A stretch of 6,620 nt of DNA from Bacillota bacterium (GCA_003524085.1 DOEC01000030.1:1-6620); one strand, 5' to 3'. Positions 1-5,885 are shown, counted from the stretch's first letter. Translations and numbers: made by a program. The notes: generated from the sequence alone by a model not told the origin.

Positions 1-116
1 CCTATCTTACTAGCAAGATCTTTCTGAGTAAGTTTTTCTTTGTTATAAGCATTATATAATAGTCTATACTTTTTTACATTTCTACCAACAATTTTTTTTA
101 ACTCAACACTGTTCAT
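1..116 (-). CDS. XRE-family helix-turn-helix regulator, partial (N-terminus only)
   Basis: Read on the minus strand, this frame opens with ATG at 116-114 and runs off the left edge of the window; 38 codons are visible. The protein begins MNSVELKKIVGRNVKKYR and reaches LTQKDLASKIG, which is helix 1 and the start of the recognition helix-turn-helix of Cro/C1 (XRE) repressors ('LTQxxLAxxxG'). An AGAGGT ribosome binding site lies 5 nt upstream of the ATG, and a near-consensus promoter sits further upstream. The nearby ATG at 120 is excluded because it hits TGA after four codons. The gene is divergent from two other small XRE genes, so it is probably the opposing regulator of a switch. Its C-terminal part is outside the window, so oligomerisation or peptidase domains cannot be judged. 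Family: confident. Role: inferred. Confidence 0.82.
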   Translation of the reverse strand, partial: MNSVELKKIVGRNVKKYRLLYNAYNKEKLTQKDLASKI

Positions 117-157
117 ACATTACCTCTTTCTACATCTATTATGTGTATTATATTATT

Positions 158-186
158 ATTGTACACATTTTTGGTGTAAAAGTCAA
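158..186 (-). promoter_or_regulatory. Promoter for the leftward XRE gene (TTGACT-N17-TACAAT)
   Basis: On the minus strand a -35 TTGACT (complement of 181-186) is followed by exactly 17 nt and a -10 TACAAT (complement of 158-163). Transcription would start near 151, giving a leader of about 35 nt before the ATG at 116. The spacing and both hexamers are close to the housekeeping sigma-A consensus. Operator-like inverted repeats lie on top of it. Confidence 0.72.
162..178. promoter_or_regulatory. Operator-like inverted repeat TACAC-N7-GTGTA
   Basis: TACAC at 162-166 and GTGTA at 174-178 form an inverted repeat lying between the -10 and -35 of the leftward promoter and overlapping the -10. A further half-site ATGTGTA at 141-147 forms a wider repeat with TACACAT at 162-168 (14-nt gap), just past the expected start site. 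Such a cluster of half-sites over a promoter is typical of XRE repressor operators. Which protein binds is not shown by the sequence. Confidence 0.5.
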
Positions 187-204
187 TACTCACATTTTGA
201 GTAT
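186..204. promoter_or_regulatory. Operator-like palindrome ATACTCA-N5-TGAGTAT
   Basis: A perfect 7-bp inverted repeat (186-192 and 198-204) with a 5-nt spacer. It touches the -35 of the leftward promoter at one end and abuts the extended -10 of the rightward genes at the other. A dimer bound here could affect both divergent promoters. Its half-site differs from the TACAC/GTGTA sites next door, so the spacer may hold sites for two different proteins. Confidence 0.55.
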
Positions 205-212
205 GAGATAAT
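204..212 (+). promoter_or_regulatory. Possible extended -10 promoter for the tandem XRE pair
   Basis: TGA directly followed by GATAAT (207-212) fits an extended -10 element (TGn plus hexamer). No good -35 lies 16-18 nt upstream, so activity would depend on the extended -10 or on an activator at the palindrome just upstream. The predicted start near 219 leaves a leader of only about 9 nt, carrying GGTGA at 219-223 as a weak ribosome binding site for the ATG at 228. Confidence 0.35.
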
Positions 213-227
213 CTAAATGGTGATGAG

Positions 228-440
228 ATGAGTAAATATAGAATTAGAGAACTTAGGGAAGATAATGATTTAACTCAGAAAGAGGTAGCTAAATTATTAA
301 ATACTACACAGCAACATTATAGTAGGATTGAGAATGAAACTACTGAGATTACAGCTGATAGAGTTATTAAACTTGCTGATTTTTATAAAGTTAGTACTGA
401 CTATGTTTTAAAGCACAGTGAAAAGAAGGCTAATAAATGA
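228..440 (+). CDS. Small XRE-family helix-turn-helix regulator (first of a tandem pair)
   Basis: A 70-residue protein that is essentially one Cro/C1-type DNA-binding domain. Helix 1 is YRIRELREDNDL (4-15), the helix-turn-helix is TQKEVAKLLNTTQQHYSRIENE (16-37), and the tail VIKLADFYKVSTDYVL (46-61) is the typical end of the fold, as in SinR/ImmR-like repressors. There is no extra sensor or oligomerisation domain, so it would act as a compact dimeric repressor in the cytoplasm. Its ATG follows a weak GGTGA site. Its TGA stop overlaps the ATG of the next gene (ATGA), so the two are co-translated. It is about 57% identical to that neighbour (39 of 69 positions by eye), which points to tandem duplication. 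The divergent XRE gene and operator-like repeats suggest a regulatory switch. Target genes are unknown. Confidence 0.85.
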   Translation: MSKYRIRELREDNDLTQKEVAKLLNTTQQHYSRIENETTEITADRVIKLADFYKVSTDYVLKHSEKKANK

Positions 441-646
441 GAAAGTATAGAATTAGAGACTTACGAGAAAATAAAAATTTACCACAAAAGGTAGTAGCAG
501 ATGTTTTGGGTTTATCACAACAACAGTATAGTAGAGTTGAGAATGAAGAAGCAGAAGTTACTGCTAAACATTTGATTAAATTAGCTTTTTTTTATGATGT
601 GAGTGTTGATTATATTTTGAAGTTAAGTGATATAGAAAAAAGATAG
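437..646 (+). CDS. Small XRE-family helix-turn-helix regulator (second of a tandem pair)
   Basis: A 69-residue, single-domain Cro/C1-type DNA-binding protein. Its helix-turn-helix spans PQKVVADVLGLSQQQYSRVE (16-35) and the closing helix is LIKLAFFYDVSVDYIL (46-61). It starts at the ATG that overlaps the upstream stop, with AGAAGG 7 nt before it inside the upstream gene. Compared with its paralogue, helix 1 (RIR-LRE), the SRxENE segment and the C-terminal helix are conserved. The recognition-helix region differs (GLSQQQ against NTTQQH), and the usual Thr of LTQ is Pro here. The two may therefore recognise related but not identical sites, or form heterodimers. Stop codon TAG at 644-646 lies inside the terminator stem. 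Function beyond DNA binding is unknown. Confidence 0.85.
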   Translation: MRKYRIRDLRENKNLPQKVVADVLGLSQQQYSRVENEEAEVTAKHLIKLAFFYDVSVDYILKLSDIEKR

Positions 647-672
647 AAATGAATCTATCTTTTATTATTTTA
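636..672. terminator. Bidirectional rho-independent terminator between the XRE pair and the phosphoketolase operon
   Basis: A 9-bp stem (639-647 with 654-662) encloses the 6-nt loop AATGAA. Rightward it is followed by TTTTATTATTTT. Leftward the stem is followed by six U's (complement of 636-641). It ends the rightward XRE genes, whose stop codon is in the stem, and can also stop transcripts arriving from the convergent operon. Confidence 0.75.
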
Positions 673-723
673 AAAATTTATTTTATAGACGCCTATTAAA
701 GTTATAGGAGGAAGATTTATATT

Positions 724-751
724 TATTAGGAAGTTTTTTGTCTTCCTAGTA
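724..751 (-). terminator. Hairpin downstream of phosphoketolase, possible 3' end structure
   Basis: TAGGAAG (727-733) pairs with CTTCCTA (742-748), extendable to about 10 bp through one wobble pair. It lies about 40 nt past the phosphoketolase stop. It lacks a clear U-tract on either strand, so it may be an RNA 3' stabiliser or a weak terminator, with the bidirectional terminator at 636-672 as the real end. The rest of 663-790 holds no gene that I can see. Confidence 0.4.
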
Positions 752-790
752 TATTATATGTTTCTTAATACTTTTGAATAGTAAATATGT

Positions 791-3118
791 CTATTTCCAT
801 TTCCAAGAAGTTATTTCTTTCATGTCACATCCGTATGTTGTTATGTGTTTTTTGTGTTTTTCTAACATAGATACGCAATATTCTTGAAGGCTTTTATCTT
901 TTTGAAGTTTTGGTACATATTTGATTATGTCTAGAATTAAGTGATATCTATCAATTTTATTTAGTACTCTCATATCAAATGGTGTTGTTATTGTTCCTTC
1001 TTCAATGTAACCTCTTACGTGCATATCTTTGTTAGTTCTGTTGTATGTTAGTTCGTGTATTACGTTAGGGTAACCATGGAAAGCAAATAGTATTGGTTTG
1101 TTTGTAGTAAATAGTTTATCATATTCTTTGTCAGTTAAACCATGTGGATGTTTATCATTGCTTTCTAGTTTCATTAAGTCTACAACATTTATTACCTTTA
1201 TTTTTAATTCAGGCTTTTTTTCTTTAAGAATAGAAACTGCAGCTAGAACTTCTAATGTTGGAGTGTCACCAGCACAGGCTAAGACTATATCTGGAGTTTT
1301 ACCATTAGTTGTGCTTGCCCATGATAATTCGTCTACACCTTTAGTACAGTGCTTGATTGCTTCTTCCATTGTTAGCCATTGTGGTCTCATATGTTTTGAT
1401 GCGACTACTAGGTTGATATAGTTTTTAGTTCTTGAAATATGAGCAAATGTTGAAATTAGTGTGTTTGTATCAAAAGGTAAGTATATTCTAATTGTGTCAC
1501 TTTTCTTAGGAAGTAAGTGATTAATGAAACCTGGGTCTTGATGTGTGAAACCATTATGATCTTGTTGCCAACAGTGGCTTGTAAGTAATATATTTAAACT
1601 TGATAATTCTTTTCTCCAAGGTATTTCTTTAGCCATTTTTATCCATTTTGCATGCTGACTAACCATAGAGTCAATAATTCTTACAAATGCTTCATAGCTG
1701 TGGATAAATCCATGTCTCCCTGTTAATAAGTAGCCTTCTAGCATTCCTTCACAAGCGTGTTCTGATAATATACTATCTATTACTCTTCCGTTTCTTCCAA
1801 GTAGTTCATCTTGTTTTATAATTTTTGTGTTCCATTTTCTTGTTGTTGCTTCAAATACATGATTAAGTCTATTTGATAGTGCCTCGTCTGGGCCACAAAT
1901 TATATAATTGTCTTTATTAAGTGAAATGACATCTTTTATATATGCACCTAAGTTTCTCATGTCTTCACTTTGTGTTTGTCCACGTTTTACTTTTAGTGCG
2001 TATTTGTCTAAGTTTTCAGGCAAGATTAGTTCTTTTTTTATTCCACCATTTGTGCTTGGGTTTAGTCCACATGTTTTTTCTAAAGGTGGGCAAAATGATT
2101 TTATGTCTTCTTTTATTGTACCATCTGTGTTAAATAATTCTTCTGGTTTGTAGCTTTTAAGCCAACTTTCTAGAATTTTTAGGTTACTTATATTTTCTTT
2201 ATTTACTATTATTGGTACTTGGTGTGATTTAAATGTTCCAACGACTTCTTTAGGACCAGTCCAACCTTTTGGTGTTTCAAGTATTATCATTGGATAGAAT
2301 GGTCTAAATGTGTGAGTTTTGCTTTCTTTTTTAATTTTGTTTATGTATGATATTATTTCATCTAATGTTTCAACCATTAGTTTATGCATTTTTTTAGGGT
2401 CATCGCCTTTAACTAAGTAAGGCTTATATCCCATTCCTTGAAGGTATGCAAATAGCTCGTCTTTTGGAATTCTTGATAAGATAGTTGGGTTTGCAATTTT
2501 GTAGCCGTTTAGGTTTAGTATTGGTAAAACTATTCCGTCTGTTTCAGGGTTTATTAGTTTGTTTAATTGCCAACTACAGGCAAGTGGGCCAGTTTCAGAT
2601 TCACCGTCTCCAACTACACAGCACGCGATTAAGTTTGGGTTATCTAGTACTGCACCATATGCATGGCTAAGGCTGTAGCCAAGTTCTCCACCTTCGTTTA
2701 TACTTCCTGGAACTTCTGGAGTAACGTGTGATCCTATTCCACCTGGAAAGCTAAATTGTTTAAATAGTTTTTTTAGTGATGTTTCGTCGCCTTCTTTAAA
2801 TTCTGGATACATATGAGCGTATGAGCCATCAATATAATCATTTGCTACCACGGCTTGTCCACCGTGTCCAGGACCTGAAATGTATATCATGCTTAAATCA
2901 TATTTTTTAATTATTCTTTGTAAGTGTGCGTAGACAAAGTTCTGTGCTGGTGCGGTTCCCCAGTGGCCCACTACGTTTGGTTTGATGTCTTTTATATCAA
3001 GTGGTCTAGTAAGCAATGGGTTATCCAGTAAGTATAGCTGTCCGACTGAAAGGTAATTTGCTAATCTAAAGTATCTATCTAACTCATTAATTTCTTCTTT
3101 AGTTATTTTCTTCTTCAT
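791..3118 (-). CDS. xfp: Xylulose-5-phosphate/fructose-6-phosphate phosphoketolase
   Basis: A 775-residue cytosolic ThDP- and Mg-dependent enzyme, the usual length of the family (about 790-825). It splits xylulose-5-P (and usually fructose-6-P) with phosphate into acetyl phosphate plus glyceraldehyde-3-P (or erythrose-4-P). This is the key step of heterofermentative and bifid-type sugar breakdown; acetyl-P then gives ATP through acetate kinase. Visible family marks: GHWGT (51-55), GPGHGGQ (82-88), GSHVTPE (129-135), signature EGGELGY (142-148), ThDP-binding GDGESE (170-175) with NGYKI (204-208), SHQVP (298-302), GRNGR and LSEH (glutamate about 453, in the place of the transketolase REH glutamate), LTGRHGF (465-471), DHNGFTHQDPG (520-530) and the usual C-terminus ending WKWK. 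No key segment is missing. The ATG has AGGAGGA 4 nt upstream, inside the preceding gene, which it overlaps by 20 nt. Specificity for one or both sugars cannot be told from sequence. Confidence 0.97.
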   Translation of the reverse strand: MKKKITKEEINELDRYFRLANYLSVGQLYLLDNPLLTRPLDIKDIKPNVVGHWGTAPAQNFVYAHLQRIIKKYDLSMIYISGPGHGGQAVVANDYIDGSYAHMYPEFKEGDETSLKKLFKQFSFPGGIGSHVTPEVPGSINEGGELGYSLSHAYGAVLDNPNLIACCVVGDGESETGPLACSWQLNKLINPETDGIVLPILNLNGYKIANPTILSRIPKDELFAYLQGMGYKPYLVKGDDPKKMHKLMVETLDEIISYINKIKKESKTHTFRPFYPMIILETPKGWTGPKEVVGTFKSHQVPIIVNKENISNLKILESWLKSYKPEELFNTDGTIKEDIKSFCPPLEKTCGLNPSTNGGIKKELILPENLDKYALKVKRGQTQSEDMRNLGAYIKDVISLNKDNYIICGPDEALSNRLNHVFEATTRKWNTKIIKQDELLGRNGRVIDSILSEHACEGMLEGYLLTGRHGFIHSYEAFVRIIDSMVSQHAKWIKMAKEIPWRKELSSLNILLTSHCWQQDHNGFTHQDPGFINHLLPKKSDTIRIYLPFDTNTLISTFAHISRTKNYINLVVASKHMRPQWLTMEEAIKHCTKGVDELSWASTTNGKTPDIVLACAGDTPTLEVLAAVSILKEKKPELKIKVINVVDLMKLESNDKHPHGLTDKEYDKLFTTNKPILFAFHGYPNVIHELTYNRTNKDMHVRGYIEEGTITTPFDMRVLNKIDRYHLILDIIKYVPKLQKDKSLQEYCVSMLEKHKKHITTYGCDMKEITSWKWK

Positions 3119-3881
3119 TTGTTCCTCCTAGGTACGATTTCAAGTCTTCCATTTGAAAGCCTTTAAATTCTATGTATTTGCTTGTGCTTATTGTGTTTTC
3201 TTGGCCATAGTAACTTCCTGTGTTTGTTATAATTATAAAGAATGGCAAGTCTTTTTTTAGTTTTTCTTCATTTATATATGTGAAGTCTGTTATATCTTTA
3301 TTATCTATGTAGTATGAGTTTTCAAGTGTGTTAAGCTTGCTTTCTATAATCATGCACTTATAGTCACAGCTGTTTGGTTTTACGTATATGTAGTTAGTTT
3401 CTTGTGTGTTAAATAATTCAGTTAGTTTTTGAAATGTTATTTTTTTTGTTTTTAGTAGTTCATTTGTATTTGTTTCAAAGATATGTTTGCTTTCTTTAAA
3501 GTATGAGTTGAATTCTTTTATAAACGTGTTTTCTTTGTCTTTGTAAAAATAGTATGTTTTGTCACTCATATTTAATGCAAGGGTGTCTGTTGTCCCTGAT
3601 AGTATTGTAAAAGCACGGCCACAGTTTAGTTTTACGATTCTTGTTTTATCGTTATATGTGTAGTTGCTGCAGTTATTTAAGTCTAAATTAGATACGTTTG
3701 AAACGATTACGTCTTTTGTTATCATCATGCTTTCGTATTCTCCAGTATTTGTGTTAAATAGGTAATACGTATTATTTAGTATATCTTTACTAGGTACTTC
3801 TTTTGGCTGGTTAAATAGTCCTAAAAACCCAAGCGTAGTAAATATTATTATTAATGTTATATATGTAATTATCCTTTTCAC
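3099..3881 (-). CDS. Membrane-anchored extracytoplasmic protein with a possible degenerate thioredoxin-like domain
   Basis: I do not recognise this 260-residue protein as a named family. It starts with GTG after GAGGG (6-nt spacing). Residues 4-23 are one hydrophobic segment after a Lys-Arg start, with no lipobox cysteine, so it is a signal anchor or an uncleaved signal peptide and the rest is outside. Residues 36-125 are beta-rich, with C71 and C87 as a possible disulfide. Residues about 155-252 have the order of a thioredoxin fold: a strand NYIYVK, then CDYKC (C172, C176), a helix, YYIDNKD, a strand with proline LPFFIII (P213, the cis-Pro place), and a final helix. The active-site pair is C-x3-C rather than the usual CxxC, so redox activity is doubtful. 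It overlaps xfp by 20 nt and is transcribed first. The fold assignment is inference from pattern only. Confidence 0.8.
   Translation of the reverse strand: MKRIITYITLIIIFTTLGFLGLFNQPKEVPSKDILNNTYYLFNTNTGEYESMMITKDVIVSNVSNLDLNNCSNYTYNDKTRIVKLNCGRAFTILSGTTDTLALNMSDKTYYFYKDKENTFIKEFNSYFKESKHIFETNTNELLKTKKITFQKLTELFNTQETNYIYVKPNSCDYKCMIIESKLNTLENSYYIDNKDITDFTYINEEKLKKDLPFFIIITNTGSYYGQENTISTSKYIEFKGFQMEDLKSYLGGTNEEENN
3119..3129 (-). promoter_or_regulatory. Strong ribosome binding site of phosphoketolase inside the upstream gene
   Basis: On the minus strand AGGAGGA (complement of 3123-3129) stands 4 nt before the xfp ATG. It is encoded within the Gly-Gly-Thr codons near the end of the preceding gene. 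This strong site fixes the xfp start and suggests that xfp can be translated far more efficiently than its upstream partner. Confidence 0.8.
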
Positions 3882-3908
3882 TTTTTTCCCTCTTTCTATT
3901 ATAGATTA

Positions 3909-3937
3909 ATTATATCAAAAGTTAGTTTTTTTTTAAA
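3909..3937 (-). promoter_or_regulatory. Probable promoter of the phosphoketolase operon
   Basis: On the minus strand TGA precedes a perfect TATAAT (complement of 3909-3914), an extended -10. A weak TTTAAA lies 17 nt upstream (complement of 3932-3937). A second TATAAT (complement of 3898-3903) has no convincing -35. Either would give a short leader before the GTG at 3881. No riboswitch-like leader fits in this space. Confidence 0.5.
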
Positions 3938-3946
3938 GTGTTTTAC

Positions 3947-3976
3947 TTGATTTTCATATACTATTTATGGTATAAT
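3947..3976 (+). promoter_or_regulatory. Promoter of the MscS-like channel gene (TTGATT-N18-TGG-TATAAT)
   Basis: A -35 TTGATT (3947-3952), an 18-nt spacer ending in TGG (extended -10) and a perfect TATAAT (3971-3976). Transcription should begin near 3983. The short leader carries AGGAGG (3996-4001) 5 nt before the GTG start. The promoter is divergent from that of the phosphoketolase operon, about 10 nt away. Confidence 0.78.
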
Positions 3977-4006
3977 TTGTGTTCTTGTGCTTAAAAGGAG
4001 GAAAAC

Positions 4007-4876
4007 GTGAAATATATTGATAAATTAAATAAGTTAATTTCAAGTGTGACTGGAATGGAAGGACCTTATGGAAGCTTGTTAATAGATACGATTTTGTTAT
4101 TTGTTTTGGTAAAGCTAGTTGAGAGGTTATTTAATTTCTTTTTTGGAAAAGTTGTTAAGAAAAATAAGACTAGGTTTAGTTTTAGAAAGAAAGTGAGTTT
4201 TGTATGTAATTTGTTTTTGGTCATTATGAATATTATTATTTGGGAAGACTTTTTGTTAAAATTTATTACACTTTTTAGTTTTGTATCAGCGGCAATAGCT
4301 TATAGTCTTAGGGATACTATTATTAATTTTTTTGCTGGTATTTATATAAGACTAGCTAAACCGTTTCAAATTGAAGATAGAATTATGATAAGTGGGCATA
4401 TTGGAGATGTTGTTAATATAAGTAATTTGAGTTTTGAAGTTTTGGAGGTGGACGCAGATACCTTTCAAAGTACAGGTAGCATTGTGCACATTCCTAATTC
4501 TAAGGTGATAAGTGAGCCTCTTGTTAATTATGTGAAAGTATTTAAGTATGTTTGGAATGAGACTGAAGTTAAAGTTAGCGCAGTTAGCGATATTAGAAAA
4601 GTTAAGGGTATTTTATATAATATTGTTAACAATAATGATATTATAAAGAGTATACCTAGTAAGATGGTTAATGAGTTAAATAATAATAGTAATTACAGAA
4701 TCTATTATAACAAACTTGAACCAATTGTTTATACAGATATCACGGACAAGTACGTAAGTATGCATATTAGATATTTGGTTCATCCTAAAAAGAAGAGAAT
4801 TGTGGTTAATGATATAAATAATCAGCTTTTAAAGCTAAATAATGATGGAGTAATAGATTTATATATGGAAAAATAG
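4007..4876 (+). CDS. MscS-family small-conductance mechanosensitive ion channel
   Basis: A 289-residue integral membrane protein, close to the 286 residues of E. coli MscS. Such heptameric channels open when membrane tension rises and release ions and small solutes during hypo-osmotic shock. Predicted membrane helices are about 22-46, 63-84 and 87-118. The third is the pore helix, with small residues (SFVSAAIAY) followed by SLRDTIINFFAGIYIRLAKPF, matching the family pattern of A/G-rich helix, 'NLxAGxxL' and 'xxRPF'. The beta domain follows at about 120-178 (IEDRIMISGHIGDV and the hallmark VHIPNS at 160-165), then an alpha/beta C-terminal domain to 289. The GTG start is fixed by AGGAGG 5 nt upstream and a consensus promoter. 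It is monocistronic, with its stop codon inside a terminator hairpin. Gating properties or osmolyte preference cannot be judged. Confidence 0.93.
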   Translation: MKYIDKLNKLISSVTGMEGPYGSLLIDTILLFVLVKLVERLFNFFFGKVVKKNKTRFSFRKKVSFVCNLFLVIMNIIIWEDFLLKFITLFSFVSAAIAYSLRDTIINFFAGIYIRLAKPFQIEDRIMISGHIGDVVNISNLSFEVLEVDADTFQSTGSIVHIPNSKVISEPLVNYVKVFKYVWNETEVKVSAVSDIRKVKGILYNIVNNNDIIKSIPSKMVNELNNNSNYRIYYNKLEPIVYTDITDKYVSMHIRYLVHPKKKRIVVNDINNQLLKLNNDGVIDLYMEK

Positions 4877-4903
4877 GACAACTAATTTTAGTTGTCCTTT
4901 ATT
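4871..4903. terminator. Bidirectional terminator shared by the MscS-like and M23 genes
   Basis: A 10-bp perfect stem (4875-4884 with 4889-4898) has a 4-nt loop. Rightward it ends in TTTATTAAT; leftward it ends in UAUUUUU. The stop codon TAG of the channel gene (4874-4876) lies at its left base. The TAA of the opposing M23 gene (complement of 4888-4890) lies across its loop, so one hairpin ends both convergent genes. Confidence 0.85.
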
Positions 4904-5568
4904 AATAATGTTTCGTTTTCGTATAGTTTTATTTTGTAGTATGATGTTTTTAAGGCTGTATAGGAAAATGAGAATTTTTGTAAGTTATTAACTTTGATGG
5001 TAAGTTCTTCGTTTGCTTTTTTTAGAGCGACGTTTTCTTTTGTTAGTTCATCAATTTGTTTTTGTAATTTTTCTAAGTCTTTTGAGTCATCTTCTTTTGA
5101 TTCTTCTTTATAAAATAACAAGCCTTTTGTAGCTGATGTGTTTTTTGATATTGTTTGGTCAACATATACGTATGTGCATTCAATTGGATTTATTTTGTTG
5201 CCATTTTTATAAACTTCATAATGTAAGTGATTTCCCGTTGAGTAACCGGTGTTACCCATAAGCCCAATTTGTTCTCCTTTTTTGACTGTGTCTCCTACGT
5301 TTAATGTTACGCTTCCATAAGCTAGATGAGCATATAGTGTATGATATTCTTCATTGTGTTTTATTTTGACATAATTACCATAGTTTGGTGTATCGGCATC
5401 TGTTTTGTTATAGTTTTTTACTACAGCCACTACTGTGCCATCTTCTGCCGCGTGAACTGGCATATTTGAGCCACCATAGTTAGAGTTCCAACCTAAATCT
5501 AATGCTTTGTGAGTAGTGCTATAATATTGTGTAATTGCTATGTAATTTGTAGGATATTTAAACATCAT
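4888..5568 (-). CDS. M23-family metallopeptidase, endolysin-like, with C-terminal coiled coil
   Basis: A 226-residue protein. Residues about 1-135 are an M23 (LytM/lysostaphin-type) zinc peptidase domain, which cuts peptide cross-bridges of peptidoglycan. Zinc ligands are visible: H20 and D24 in HKALD, and H116 in GNHLHYE (113-118). H81 in LYAHL and H114 complete the active site. G-rich segments GDTVKKGEQIGLMGNTG (92-108) are typical. Residues about 160-198 are a Lys/Glu-rich heptad-like coiled coil, followed by a short tail (200-226) of unknown role, perhaps binding wall or partners. There is no signal peptide or membrane segment, as expected for an enzyme released by a holin. It starts MM; the first ATG overlaps the holin-like gene's TGA (ATGA), behind a weak GAAGTGAT site, so translation is probably coupled. 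It could be a phage-derived lysin or a domesticated cell-wall enzyme. Confidence 0.92.
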   Translation of the reverse strand: MMFKYPTNYIAITQYYSTTHKALDLGWNSNYGGSNMPVHAAEDGTVVAVVKNYNKTDADTPNYGNYVKIKHNEEYHTLYAHLAYGSVTLNVGDTVKKGEQIGLMGNTGYSTGNHLHYEVYKNGNKINPIECTYVYVDQTISKNTSATKGLLFYKEESKEDDSKDLEKLQKQIDELTKENVALKKANEELTIKVNNLQKFSFSYTALKTSYYKIKLYENETLLIKDN

Positions 5569-5885
5569 GATTTATCACTTCTTTCTATTGTTATTGCATC
5601 TTCTATGTTACTCAATGACTTAAATATTTTATCTTCGAATGTTTTGTATACTGCATCTGCACCGATAAAGCTTATCAGTCCTACCCATAGTGTTTCATAT
5701 ATTTTTAAGTCTGTGAAAGACAAACTAAATAAGATACCAATTATCATAGATATTAAGAAACATTTTGTACACATGTGTTTTTTACATTTAGTTCCTTCTT
5801 TTATTCTTTGTATTAAAGAAGTTGATATTATTGAGGATGCAATTGAAATTATTAATATATTTTTGAGTAATGTTATATTTAACAT
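5565..5885 (-). CDS. Holin-like small membrane protein with CxxHxCxxC loop
   Basis: A 106-residue protein with hydrophobic segments at about 3-24, 43-58 and 65-80 and a charged hydrophilic tail (82-106). Size, topology, short charged C-terminus and position directly before an M23 lysin with a 4-nt overlap are those of phage holins, which form membrane lesions that let the endolysin reach the wall. The segment IGADAVYKTFEDK near the last helix resembles some Firmicutes phage holins, but I cannot name the family. Odd: the loop between the first two helices holds C34-x2-H37-x-C39-x2-C42, a metal-binding or disulfide-like cluster. The ATG at 5885 follows AAGGTG at good spacing. Its own promoter is unclear: a TATAAT (complement of 5903-5908) lies too close to the ATG for a normal leader. 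Holin role: inferred from context. Confidence 0.8.
   Translation of the reverse strand: MLNITLLKNILIISIASSIISTSLIQRIKEGTKCKKHMCTKCFLISMIIGILFSLSFTDLKIYETLWVGLISFIGADAVYKTFEDKIFKSLSNIEDAITIERSDKS

Noticed and set aside
706..726. AGGAGG at 707-712 as a ribosome binding site for a small gene
   Set aside because: The only possible starts nearby are ATT codons and the frame ends in TAG within a few codons.
1098..2670. Open frames on the plus strand at 1098-1421, 1908-2153, 1942-2133 and 2485-2670
   Set aside because: All lie antisense inside the phosphoketolase gene, lack ribosome binding sites and show no recognisable domain; the opposite strand is an unambiguous full-length enzyme.
791..3118. 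Mycoplasma genetic code (TGA as tryptophan), suggested by low GC and short 5S
   Set aside because: Tryptophans in phosphoketolase are TGG, and TGA ends two coding frames at their ATGA overlaps, so the standard bacterial code fits.
3882..4006. Riboswitch or structured leader between the divergent promoters
   Set aside because: The spacer is only about 125 nt, is fully occupied by two promoters and two ribosome binding sites, and shows no terminator-antiterminator pairing.
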